In this document: one piece after another, positions 7,063 to 13,753 of the stretch
How the letters are laid out: the number at the start of each line of letters is the position of its first letter
Position numbering within the stretch: position 1 is the stretch's first letter
Assembly (NCBI GenBank): GCA_947097535.1
Contig: CAMURM010000003.1
Span: 1 to 18,197, forward strand
DNA length: 18,197 nt
Source of the DNA: an uncultured Selenomonas sp.
GTDB lineage: Bacteria > Bacillota > Negativicutes > Selenomonadales > Selenomonadaceae
Direction: 5' to 3'
Program-made: the position numbers and the translations under genes
The notes under the pieces: generated by a model
What the model was told of the DNA's origin: nothing
Databases searched by the model: none
Seen by the model: the letters and a program-made list of their open reading frames with translations, nothing else

Positions 7063-7578
7063 ATGAATACAAAACAGCTGGCGGATTTCTTTGGCAATAA
7101 CGAAGCGTTCCTTGGCATCTTTCTATTGGTTCTGATGATCATCCTTTTCGTTTTGATCATTTATCAGATCTACAATGTATCGCGCATGAAGAGCCGCTAC
7201 TATGAGATGATGACAGGTGTGGAGGGCGCAAACCTCGAAAAGATGCTGCTCGCCCATATCAGGGAAATGAAAGGTGTGGCGGAGGAAAACCGTCGGCTCA
7301 AAGAGGAAAACAAGCGCCTCGATGCCTTGCTGCAAACAGCGACGACGCGCATCGGCATCGTGCGCTTCAGTGCTTTTGCCGATATGGGCAGCGACTTGAG
7401 CTATGCCGTTGCCATGCTCGACTCGCATAACAACGGCGTGATCTTTTCGAGCATATTTGCCCGCGAGGATTCGCGCAGCTATGTCAAACCCATCGAGGGA
7501 GGGCGCTGCGCCAACTACAAGCTTACGCGCGAAGAGGCGGAAGCGCTCGAAAAAGCGATGAGCGTCCGCCCCGAATGA
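7063..7578 (+). CDS. DUF4446 family membrane protein
   Basis: The protein has 171 residues and no known function. It has one strong membrane segment at about 15-37 (FLGIFLLVLMIILFVLIIYQ), then a predicted coiled coil at about 55-95 (EMKGVAEENRRLKEENKRL). A C-terminal globular part carries VRFSAFADMGSDLSYAVAMLD and SRSYVKPIEGG, the sequence pattern of DUF4446, which is often encoded just after ParB in Firmicutes. GAGGAG at 7046-7051 lies 11 nt before ATG 7063 but only 2 nt before ATG 7054, so the later start is preferred. Being a bitopic protein beside the partition genes, a link between origin and membrane is tempting, but nothing in the sequence proves it. Confidence 0.85.
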   Translation: MNTKQLADFFGNNEAFLGIFLLVLMIILFVLIIYQIYNVSRMKSRYYEMMTGVEGANLEKMLLAHIREMKGVAEENRRLKEENKRLDALLQTATTRIGIVRFSAFADMGSDLSYAVAMLDSHNNGVIFSSIFAREDSRSYVKPIEGGRCANYKLTREEAEALEKAMSVRPE

Positions 7579-7664
7579 CGGCATACAGGAGACTGCATGC
7601 GGGATATATGTTTTTGTTTTGAAGAAAACGCATCGGCATTTTCTTGAAGTTTGGAGATGGGTTT

Positions 7665-8612
7665 TTGGATAAGGAAAAAGGCTTCACGATCAAGATCGTT
7701 CCCGATGTTTCGGATACCATTCATACGATACATCTCTCCGCAAAGATGGCGAAGATCGGTATCGCATCCTTTGCTGTCGCTCTCGTGCTGTTCATCGGCA
7801 TGTTTTCCTATGGCATCTATACGACGTTCTTCGTGCGAAGCGACGACGCGGAACTGGAACGGCTGCGGCAGGTCAGTGGTATGCAGCAGGAGCAGTTGCT
7901 GCAGCTGTCCAAGAAAGCCGATGGCCTGCAGCAGGAATTGGATGAATTGACGCAGATGGAAAATGAGCTGCGCCGCATGTCGGGCACGGCTGGAGCAGCT
8001 GATGCAGCGGCCGTGCCTGCCGACGCTGCAAATGCGGCGACAGCGCAGGACGGACAGGGCGGCCCCTACATGGGGCCGGATCTGCAAAACGTCGGTGCGG
8101 CGCTCACGAATATCGAAACGCGTCTGGCCGTCCGCCGTGCGAGCCTGCAGCAGCTCAAGCAGGTTTTGGAAGCACAGCAGCAGGAATTTGCCGCGCTGCT
8201 TCCCAATACACCGTATGCGCTGAAGGGCGTGTCCATCACGGTGCCGTCGATTTGGCCGGCACGCGGTGAAGTCAGCTCGCCGTTCGGTCTGCGCTGGAAT
8301 GGTTCGGACTTCCACCCGGGCATTGACATCGCCAACGACTTCGGCACGCCCATCGTGGCGACCGCTGACGGCATCGTCACGGATGCCGGCTGGAACGCCG
8401 GCGGCTACGGCAACAAGGTCGACATCGACCACGGGAATGGTATCATGACGCGCTACGGTCATGCACAGTCCATCGTCGTGCGTCCGGGGCAGCAAGTGCG
8501 CCGCGGCCAGATCATCGCCTACATGGGCAGCACGGGATTTTCCACCGGGCCGCACGTGCACTACGAGGTTCGTATCAACGGCGAACCAGTGAATCCGGCG
8601 CCGTATTTATGA
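7665..8612 (+). CDS. M23 (LytM) family envelope peptidase, membrane-anchored
   Basis: The protein has 315 residues: a short cytoplasmic N-terminus, a membrane anchor at about 31-53, a Gln/Leu/Glu-rich coiled coil at about 61-105, an Ala-rich linker to about 140, a second coil at 145-178 and a C-terminal M23 domain. Zinc and catalytic residues are all visible: His217 and Asp221 (HPGIDIAN), His266 (TRYGHA), and His297/His299 (GPHVHYEV). An active endopeptidase cutting peptidoglycan cross-links is therefore expected, rather than a degenerate EnvC/NlpD-type activator. I chose TTG 7665, which follows GGAGATGG by 5-8 nt; an in-frame TTG at 7644 has no Shine-Dalgarno. The gap of 86 nt from DUF4446 holds no clear terminator. 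Confidence 0.9.
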   Translation: MDKEKGFTIKIVPDVSDTIHTIHLSAKMAKIGIASFAVALVLFIGMFSYGIYTTFFVRSDDAELERLRQVSGMQQEQLLQLSKKADGLQQELDELTQMENELRRMSGTAGAADAAAVPADAANAATAQDGQGGPYMGPDLQNVGAALTNIETRLAVRRASLQQLKQVLEAQQQEFAALLPNTPYALKGVSITVPSIWPARGEVSSPFGLRWNGSDFHPGIDIANDFGTPIVATADGIVTDAGWNAGGYGNKVDIDHGNGIMTRYGHAQSIVVRPGQQVRRGQIIAYMGSTGFSTGPHVHYEVRINGEPVNPAPYL

Positions 8613-8620
8613 GGGGCTTC

Positions 8621-8644
8621 GTGATACCATTTAATCGGTATCAC
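8621..8644. terminator. Short hairpin between converging genes, possible terminator
   Basis: GTGATACC (8621-8628) pairs with GGTATCAC (8637-8644) around an 8-nt loop. It lies 9 nt after the peptidase stop and contains the stop codon of the converging ATPase gene. There is no U-tract on either side, so it may instead protect mRNA ends or reflect the GATACC motif frequent in this region. Confidence 0.35.
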
Positions 8645-10061
8645 CTCGATGCCAGGCAGCTTCATCCAAAGAGTATAGGTCTTTTATGTGCAAAAGGACT
8701 GTGCCTTCGCGTCGTGCGCGCGCAATCACAGATTTCGTGTAGCCGCCTTTGCTGAAAAAGACGAAATAGCGTCGCATGACTTTCGGGAATGCTTCGGCGG
8801 CGCTCAATACATCCTCATATTCCTGCATGGGCAGCGGACGATTGCGGTATTTACATTCGCAGAACAACCCGTCTTCGCCGGAAGCACTGAGGCCAAGAAT
8901 ATCGATATCTTCCTGCGCCTTGCGAAGCGGATGCGTACCCCACCATTTGCCTAAGGCGGCGGGGATGAAGGGAAAAACCTTCTTCAGCGCCATGCGCTTT
9001 AGATATTCCATACAGATTTGTTCAAAGACCGCCCCCATATATTCGGGGAGATTCGAAAGAATCTCTTTCGCTGCCTCCTCCTCTCCTAAAAGGGCATAGT
9101 AATTTCGATTGGAAAAAATGTAGCGATACCAGAAATTGTAGTAGAAATCTGTCAGGATATAGATGCCTTTTTTGCTTCTCGGAGACTCTCCGCAGGGAAC
9201 GATCTTTTCGATCAGTCGGATGTTCTGCAGCGTCGTGAGATATTTGCTGCACTTGCTTCGATCCTCGTGGATACGATCGGCTATCTGCGTGACCTTGTTC
9301 GCACCGCTTGCTATCGCCTCCAGGATGCTGTTGTATACGCCGGGCTCACGCAGCTCCATGCGCAAGAGCATTTGCGGCTCATCGTTCAGAAAGGTGCTTT
9401 CCGGCAGAATTTCCCGAAGCAGATTTTTATGGATGCTTTTCTTGCTGTCGAAGGCGTTCAGATAGCGGGGGATGCCGCCGAGAATCCCATAGGCGAGCAG
9501 CCGATCCTCCATGCTATAGTGGGGAAAAAAGGCAGCGCTGTCGAAGTAATCAAACGGCAGGACTTCGAGCTTTCCCGTGACACGACCATAGAGGGGACTC
9601 TTGTAGCCCATGACTTCATTGACCATGAAACTGACGCTTGAGCCGCATAGGATGAGCATGAGATTCATATGCTGCCAGGCATGATCGATGGTATGCTGCA
9701 GGATGCTCTTGATCGAGGGATTTTGCTCCGCGAGGAAGGGAAATTCATCGATGATCAAGACGATTTTCTCCGCGCTTTCCCCGGCATGCTTTCCTAGATA
9801 GGCAAAGGCTTTTTCCCAATTTGGAAACGGCAGGAGGAAGTCGCCATCGAAATATTCCTGCAAGCTTCGCGAAAAATCATGAAGATTCAATACGTCATTC
9901 TTTTCTTGCGCAGGGAAAAAGATACAAGGATGCTTTTTGGCAAATTCCTGCAAAATGGTCGTCTTGCCCACACGTCGTCTGCCGTACATGACGAGGAACT
10001 GAAAACCTGCCGCTGCAAGCATGCGTTCCAATGTCCGAATCTCGCTTTGTCTGCCTATCAT
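8631..10061 (-). CDS. AAA ATPase (ATPase_2) with C-terminal DUF234 nuclease-like domain
   Basis: The protein has 476 residues. It starts with the ATPase_2 signature: Walker A GRRRVGKT (27-34), Walker B VLIIDE (101-106), and a sensor-like LILCGSSVSFM near 136-146. A winged-helix segment covers about 240-300. The DUF234 end has Asp387 (EDIDILG) and the ExK Glu402/Lys404 (CECKYRN), the layout of a PD-(D/E)xK nuclease fold. This family is widespread in bacteria and archaea, patchily distributed, and has no settled role; defence or mobile functions have been proposed only by context. The ATG is preceded by GAGAGG at 9 nt. It is monocistronic, and a 54-bp palindrome covers its promoter. Confidence 0.9.
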   Translation of the reverse strand: MIGRQSEIRTLERMLAAAGFQFLVMYGRRRVGKTTILQEFAKKHPCIFFPAQEKNDVLNLHDFSRSLQEYFDGDFLLPFPNWEKAFAYLGKHAGESAEKIVLIIDEFPFLAEQNPSIKSILQHTIDHAWQHMNLMLILCGSSVSFMVNEVMGYKSPLYGRVTGKLEVLPFDYFDSAAFFPHYSMEDRLLAYGILGGIPRYLNAFDSKKSIHKNLLREILPESTFLNDEPQMLLRMELREPGVYNSILEAIASGANKVTQIADRIHEDRSKCSKYLTTLQNIRLIEKIVPCGESPRSKKGIYILTDFYYNFWYRYIFSNRNYYALLGEEEAAKEILSNLPEYMGAVFEQICMEYLKRMALKKVFPFIPAALGKWWGTHPLRKAQEDIDILGLSASGEDGLFCECKYRNRPLPMQEYEDVLSAAEAFPKVMRRYFVFFSKGGYTKSVIARARREGTVLLHIKDLYSLDEAAWHRGDTD

Positions 10062-10083
10062 GATGTCAGCCTCTCATTCTAAG

Positions 10084-10137
10084 AGATACAACTCTAAAGT
10101 ATACTACTCATGAGTATTATACTTTAGAGTTGTATCT
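10084..10137. repeat. 54-bp near-perfect palindrome over the ATPase promoter
   Basis: Left arm GATACAACTCTAAAGTATA (10085-10103) and right arm 10118-10136 are perfect reverse complements (19 bp), extended one base outward. The centre TACTCATGAGTA (10105-10116) is itself palindromic. Only 10104/10117 fails to pair. The minus-strand -10 lies within it, so an operator is likely; a small palindromic mobile element is the alternative. Confidence 0.9.
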
Positions 10138-10144
10138 TTTGCAA
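10116..10144 (-). promoter_or_regulatory. Promoter of the AAA/DUF234 gene
   Basis: On the minus strand TTGCAA (10144-10139) and TATAAT (10121-10116) are 17 nt apart. The -10 and most of the spacer lie within the 54-bp palindrome. Confidence 0.65.
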
Positions 10145-10184
10145 TAAAGCGAACGAGAATCATTTCATAGCAAAAAGATAGGGA

Positions 10185-10213
10185 TTGACGGTATTCGTCT
10201 CGGGTGTTATGAT
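10185..10213 (+). promoter_or_regulatory. Promoter of rubrerythrin
   Basis: TTGACG (10185-10190), a 17-nt spacer ending in TGT, then TATGAT (10208-10213). Five-of-six matches in both boxes plus an extended -10 make this one of the strongest promoters in the window. The start near 10220 gives a leader of about 57 nt. Confidence 0.8.
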
Positions 10214-10276
10214 ACGAGAAAAGGGAGGCATTGCCTTCCGAGAAGAGTTTGTATCTGTACACAAGGAGGAATTGCC

Positions 10277-10810
10277 ATGGAATTGAAGGGTTCGCAGACG
10301 GAAAAGAATCTTTGGGCGGCATTTGCAGGAGAGTCGCAGGCTTATACGAAGTACGGCTATTACGCCTCGCGCGCGAAGAAGGACGGCTTCGAGCAGATTT
10401 CGGCACTCTTTGCAGAGACGGCGGGCAATGAGAAGGAGCATGCAAAGATCTGGTTCAAGCTCGTCGCGGGCATTGGCGATACGGCAGAGAACCTTGAAGC
10501 TGCCGCAGAGGGCGAGCACGAAGAATGGACGTCGATGTATCCCGAATTCGCCAAGGTCGCGAAGGAAGAAGGCTTCACGAACATCGCACGCCTCTTCGAG
10601 GGCGTGGCGAAGATCGAGAAGGAGCACGAGGAGCGCTATCGCCTGCTCTTGGCAAACGTCAAGGACGAGCAGGTCTTCAAGAAGGGCGAGAAGATCATCT
10701 GGCAGTGTCGCAACTGCGGCTACGTCTGCGAAGCGACGCAGGCACCGCAGGTCTGCCCCGTCTGCGCTCATCCGCAGGCATACTTCGAGCAGCTCAAGAA
10801 GAATTACTGA
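10277..10810 (+). CDS. Rubrerythrin
   Basis: The 177-residue protein is a non-haem diiron peroxidase that reduces hydrogen peroxide to water in anaerobes. The N-terminal ferritin-like four-helix domain shows the iron ligands: Glu19 (AGES), ExxH at Glu52-His55 (NEKEHA), a further Glu near 80, and ExxH at Glu114-His117 (IEKEHE). The C-terminal rubredoxin domain has Cys144/Cys147 (CRNCGY) and Cys160/Cys163 (CPVC). This is the classical order, ferritin part first, rather than reverse rubrerythrin. The ATG lies 7 nt after AAGGAGG. A strong promoter and terminator make it a single-gene unit. Its electron donor is not encoded nearby. Oxidative-stress control is expected from the family, but no convincing PerR box was seen. 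Confidence 0.96.
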   Translation: MELKGSQTEKNLWAAFAGESQAYTKYGYYASRAKKDGFEQISALFAETAGNEKEHAKIWFKLVAGIGDTAENLEAAAEGEHEEWTSMYPEFAKVAKEEGFTNIARLFEGVAKIEKEHEERYRLLLANVKDEQVFKKGEKIIWQCRNCGYVCEATQAPQVCPVCAHPQAYFEQLKKNY

Positions 10811-10850
10811 GAAGGCGCGCAGCGCGCTTTCGCGAAAATTTCAGAAGAGC

Positions 10851-10892
10851 AGGGGCTGTCGCGCAGAATCTTGTGCGGCAGCCCTCTTTTTC
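10851..10892 (+). terminator. Rho-independent terminator of rubrerythrin
   Basis: AGGGGCTGTCGCGCA and TGTGCGGCAGCCCT form a GC-rich stem with two mismatches and a short loop, followed by CTTTTTC. It lies 40 nt after the stop codon. Confidence 0.85.
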
Positions 10893-10943
10893 ATGTTCAG
10901 GCCAACCACCGAGAAGGTTCGCAGAGGGAACAGAAATTCAATC

Positions 10944-11015
10944 TTTCGTCCAACGGATTGATTTTTCGTCCAAAATTTAATATAATTGGACGAAAAGAAA
11001 GGATGTTGGACGAAA
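10944..11015. promoter_or_regulatory. Four-box symmetric operator array over the fic promoter
   Basis: The 10-mer TTTCGTCCAA occurs at 10944-10953 and 10964-10973. Its reverse complement TTGGACGAAA occurs at 10986-10995 and 11006-11015. All four are exact. Start-to-start spacings are 20, 22 and 20 bp, and the array is exactly symmetric about 10979.5. Box 2 lies in the promoter spacer, box 3 starts at the last base of the -10, and box 4 overlaps the Shine-Dalgarno. A repressor binding as paired dimers on one face of the helix fits; the Fic protein's own winged helix is the first candidate. Confidence 0.85.
10958..10986 (+). promoter_or_regulatory. Promoter of fic
   Basis: TTGATT (10958-10963), 17 nt, then a perfect TATAAT (10981-10986). 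Start near 10993, about 32 nt before the ATG. The whole promoter lies inside the box array. Confidence 0.75.
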
Positions 11016-11024
11016 GGGTGCCTT

Positions 11025-12086
11025 ATGAGATCGTTTGATTATAGCAGATTGGCAGATCAAGCCTGGGATACAGATATGGTGAATTTGATCGCAAAGATAC
11101 ACGAGTGTAAGGGGAGGCAGGATTTATTCATCAGTCAGAAGCCTGTGGAGTTGGAGCGATTGGTTGCGTTTGCGAAAATACAGAGTACGGAAGCATCCAA
11201 TAAAATCGAAGGTATTGTTACGACGAGCACGCGCATGAAGCAGCTTTTTGAAGAAAAAACGATTCCCAGAAATCGTGATGAAAATGAGATCATGGGGTAT
11301 CGGGACGTGCTGAATACCATTCATGAGAGTCATGCGTATATCCCGATCCGCCCTTCTTATATTCTCCAACTTCATCGTGATCTTTTGAAGAGAGCAGGCG
11401 CATCATACGGCGGGCATTTTAAGAATGTTCAAAACTATATTAACGAAAAAAAGCGCGATGGGCGAGTAATTACCCGCTTCACGCCTGTTGCCCCTCATGA
11501 CACACCGGATGCTGTGGAAAATCTTTGCCGCGCCTACGAGCAGGCTGTCGCAAAGGCGAAGATCGACGCATTGATACTGATACCGGCATTTATATGTGAT
11601 TTTCTTTGTATTCATCCATTTAATGATGGCAATGGAAGAATGAGTCGACTTCTTACCTTGCTTCTTCTGTATAAGAATGGGTATAGTGTAGGGAAATATA
11701 TCAGCATGGAAAAGCAGATAGAGAAAACCAAGGATCGCTATTATGATACGTTAGAAGAAGCGGATGCCGGATGGCATGAGGAGAAAAATGATCCGACGCC
11801 ATTCATCCGATATATGTTGCAGGTTATTTTGGCCTGTTATACAGAATTTGAAGAGCGCGTCGGGTGGATGACCGAAAGCGGAAAAAACAGCACGTCATAT
11901 GACATTGTCAAAAAATATATCGAAGAAAAAATCGGCAAGTTCACAGGAGCTGATGTTGTGGCGCATTGTCCGAGCATCGGCAGGTCTTCTGCACTGGCGG
12001 CATTGAAAAAACTTGCCGAGGAGGGCTATGTGGTCAGAGAAGGGGCTGGAAGAAACACCTTTTATGTTCGAACAGACAGCAAATAA
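11025..12086 (+). CDS. Fic family protein AMP-transferase with winged-helix C-terminus
   Basis: The protein has 353 residues. The active-site motif HPFNDGNGRMSR (197-208) matches HxFx(D/E)GNGRxxR exactly, so AMP transfer from ATP to a protein hydroxyl is expected. An N-terminal SNKIEG (58-63) fits the inhibitory motif (S/T)xxxE(G/N) of class II Fic proteins, with Glu62 the residue that would block ATP binding. A winged-helix segment at about 290-350 (ADVVAHCPSIGRSSALAALKKL) suggests DNA binding. The ATG at 11025 follows AAAGGG by 6 nt; an in-frame TTG at 10986 is rejected because it lies in operator box 3 and before the predicted transcription start. The gene stands alone, without a separate FicA-type antitoxin. 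Its target cannot be read from sequence. It is visibly AT-richer than the core genes, consistent with transfer. Confidence 0.93.
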   Translation: MRSFDYSRLADQAWDTDMVNLIAKIHECKGRQDLFISQKPVELERLVAFAKIQSTEASNKIEGIVTTSTRMKQLFEEKTIPRNRDENEIMGYRDVLNTIHESHAYIPIRPSYILQLHRDLLKRAGASYGGHFKNVQNYINEKKRDGRVITRFTPVAPHDTPDAVENLCRAYEQAVAKAKIDALILIPAFICDFLCIHPFNDGNGRMSRLLTLLLLYKNGYSVGKYISMEKQIEKTKDRYYDTLEEADAGWHEEKNDPTPFIRYMLQVILACYTEFEERVGWMTESGKNSTSYDIVKKYIEEKIGKFTGADVVAHCPSIGRSSALAALKKLAEEGYVVREGAGRNTFYVRTDSK

Positions 12087-12087
12087 C

Positions 12088-12139
12088 TTTCGTCCAAATT
12101 CTGGCCTATTTGGATGAAAATAAGCATTGCCGGACGAAA
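12088..12139. promoter_or_regulatory. Second TTTCGTCCAA box array after the fic stop codon
   Basis: Boxes at 12088-12097 (TTTCGTCCAA, exact), 12110-12119 (TTGGATGAAA, one mismatch to the inverted box) and 12130-12139 (CCGGACGAAA, two mismatches). Start-to-start spacings of 22 and 20 bp repeat those of boxes 2-4 upstream of fic. No box is visible 20 bp before the first. The array starts 2 bp after the fic stop, where no promoter is needed for a known gene. Confidence 0.75.
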
Positions 12140-12173
12140 AATCTGCATCCATCTGACGGACGGATATTGCCGT

Positions 12174-12899
12174 TCACTTCGCGAGTCGCGCCGCAATTTT
12201 CTGCCATGTCGCCTTCGTCAGGAAGCTCTCTTCCGCCTCCTGCTCCATTTCCAGAAAGCGGCTGTACGGTATGCCGAAGGAAAGCATGTCCTGCGGCACG
12301 CATTTTCTTGCCGACGGATCGGTCAGGCCGATGTAGCAGCTTCTGCCGCCTTCCTGCTCCTCCGTCACCGGATAAAGCACCGCCTGCGCACAGCCTGCGC
12401 CGAAGAGGAGCTTGACATTATCCTGCGTCCTTTGGTCGTAGTTCGCCAGCGTGGCAAGTCCCGAGAGCTGATCGGCATTCACGAGAAAGATCACCGCAAG
12501 AGGTTTTTCGTCATCGGCAACGTCGCGCAAGGGCTTACAGACGACAAAAGGCTTGCCGTCATGACGCCGGATGCCCTCGATGAAGTCCCTCGCCAGCTCC
12601 GGCGTCTTCTTGTAAAACTCGCCCTCTCGCCCGATACGCTCGCCGCCCGTAGAGAGGAAATATTCGATCCAGCCGTGCGGGTAATCCTGAAACCCCAAGC
12701 CCGTTTTCGCGCCGAGACAGACGGTCGTCTTATCCGTAAACACGACCGTCTTCCCCTTGCTCGCCGCCGCGAGTAGAGCGACGGAGCAGCCCCAGACGCC
12801 CTCCTTGAACTGCATCGCGCCCGCAGGCGCCTCCTCAGCGTGAAGCACCGCCACGGGCTGGCTTTTCAGACAAATGAGCTTCGCAATCCTGCTTTCCAT
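12174..12899 (-). CDS. DUF169 family protein
   Basis: The 241-residue protein resembles the DUF169 family of uncharacterised bacterial and archaeal proteins. Visible blocks are LKSQPVAVLHAEEAP (about 10-24), a Gly/Cys-rich WGCSVALLAAASKGKTVVF, VCLGAKTGLGFQDYPHGWIEYFLSTG, KPLRDVADDEKPLAVIFLVNADQLS and the end region LSFGIPYSRFLEMEQEAEESFL. Several cysteines are scattered, without a clear metal motif. There is no signal peptide or membrane segment. The ATG at 12899 follows AAAGGGG at about 10 nt; the frame stays open 150 nt upstream, but that part has no Shine-Dalgarno and overlaps yoeB. I know no biochemical role. A remnant of a second copy lies at 15550-15597. Confidence 0.82.
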   Translation of the reverse strand: MESRIAKLICLKSQPVAVLHAEEAPAGAMQFKEGVWGCSVALLAAASKGKTVVFTDKTTVCLGAKTGLGFQDYPHGWIEYFLSTGGERIGREGEFYKKTPELARDFIEGIRRHDGKPFVVCKPLRDVADDEKPLAVIFLVNADQLSGLATLANYDQRTQDNVKLLFGAGCAQAVLYPVTEEQEGGRSCYIGLTDPSARKCVPQDMLSFGIPYSRFLEMEQEAEESFLTKATWQKIAARLAK

Positions 12900-13015
12900 G
12901 GATTTTTGCCCCTTTCGGTAAAATGCCTCATTGTCATTCTTACATTCGACACATGGAATACCTGCATAAGTCAAATTCGACGCATGCGACAGCCCCTTTT
13001 TGTGTTTGCTCGTAT

Positions 13016-13279
13016 CTATTTTTCCCTGTAATGAGAGCCGCATTGCCATATTTCAAAGCGCCCATCTTTGATACGGAAGACAATACGATTCTTTTCGTCA
13101 ATATGGACGCTCCAAAAGCCGGACAAGTCTCCTTTCAAAGGTTCCGGCTTTCCTTGGCATTGATAGCCATTTCGATCAATGTCTTGAATAAGGCGGTTGA
13201 TTTTTTTCAGCGTTTTCTTGTCTTGCGTCTGCCAATATAGATATGCTTCCCACGCCTCATCCTGCCACAGCTTCTCCAT
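13016..13279 (-). CDS. YoeB family mRNA interferase toxin
   Basis: The 87-residue toxin is of Txe/YoeB type, an endonuclease that cuts mRNA in the ribosomal A site. The residues known to be catalytic in E. coli YoeB are all present at the same numbers: Glu46 (KPEPL), Arg65 (EKNRIVF) and His83 (GSHY). LSGFWSVHI and the terminal HY also fit the family. The product should be active. The ATG shares one base with the antitoxin TGA, so translation is coupled. A few residues (REK) follow the usual HY end. There is no terminator I trust between this stop and the DUF169 gene, though the 116-nt gap holds a copy of GGGGCTGTCGC also seen in the rubrerythrin terminator. Confidence 0.93.
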   Translation of the reverse strand: MEKLWQDEAWEAYLYWQTQDKKTLKKINRLIQDIDRNGYQCQGKPEPLKGDLSGFWSVHIDEKNRIVFRIKDGRFEIWQCGSHYREK

Positions 13280-13551
13280 CAGTCAACCTCGATCAGTTCA
13301 TGCGGCTTCAATGTGCTGCGCCCAGCCTCAACGTCCGCAATCGCTTCACGCAAGCGCTTCATATTTTCTTCGCTGTAGAACGGATCTGGTTCCGCCGTGA
13401 CCTCGAACGGAATGCGCCGATCTTGTGTCACCTTTGCCGCGAACATCGTAAATGCGGAGGTCATCGTCAGCCCCATCTTGCGGCAGGTTTCCTCCATCGC
13501 ACGCTTTAGGTCTGCGTCCATCCGAAAATTTACCATTGCTTGTGCCATCAT
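13279..13551 (-). CDS. RelB/DinJ family antitoxin
   Basis: The 90-residue protein has the ribbon-helix-helix N-terminus of RelB/DinJ (MVNFRMDADLKRAMEETCRKMGLTMTSAFTMFAAKV) and the family's IPFEV-type block, then an acidic C-terminal tail that would wrap the toxin. YoeB is more often paired with a YefM/Phd-type antitoxin, so this pairing is a mixed module. ATG 13551 lies 5 nt after AAAGGAGG; the adjacent ATG 13548 at 8 nt is equally possible. The promoter and a palindromic operator lie upstream, so autorepression by the complex is expected. Confidence 0.9.
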   Translation of the reverse strand: MMAQAMVNFRMDADLKRAMEETCRKMGLTMTSAFTMFAAKVTQDRRIPFEVTAEPDPFYSEENMKRLREAIADVEAGRSTLKPHELIEVD

Positions 13552-13571
13552 AATCGCCTCCTTTGCTTTAT

Positions 13572-13612
13572 AGAATACCATATATGTAAAGCGATTACAA
13601 TCATACGCTTTA
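13572..13612 (-). promoter_or_regulatory. Promoter and operator of the RelB-YoeB module
   Basis: On the minus strand TTGTAA (13600-13595), 17 nt ending in TGG, and TATTCT (13577-13572) form a promoter with extended -10. An inverted repeat TAAAGCG (13587-13593) / CGCTTTA (13606-13612) straddles the -35, and the sequence GCTTTATAG recurs at 13565-13573 and 13607-13615. This fits ribbon-helix-helix autoregulation. Confidence 0.7.
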
Positions 13613-13753
13613 TAGTTTTCGTTTTTTAGAGATTCCTCAATAAATTCAGTCAGAAAATCTGACGCATCATCCCTGCCTCCGGCTCGATTGCGCCCGGCTG
13701 TGCACGAAGTTCTACAGTGCAATGTCCTCGTCGCTTTGATTTTTATTCTTTTG

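Noticed and set aside
7515..8561. 348-codon minus-strand frame opposite the M23 peptidase
   Set aside because: The peptidase has all its catalytic residues in the plus frame; the antisense frame has no motif.
10140..10184. Fur- or PerR-like box before rubrerythrin (around GAGAATCATTTC)
   Set aside because: Too few matches to either consensus and no clear symmetry.
12960..13008. GGGGCTGTCGC shared with the rubrerythrin terminator, suggesting a terminator for yoeB
   Set aside because: On the minus strand the complementary arm and a U-tract are missing; the T-run lies on the plus strand where no gene needs it.
12900..13015. Possible 50-residue N-terminal extension of the DUF169 protein
   Set aside because: The frame is open, but there is no Shine-Dalgarno at its start, it overlaps yoeB, and the family block begins after the later ATG, which has AAAGGGG.
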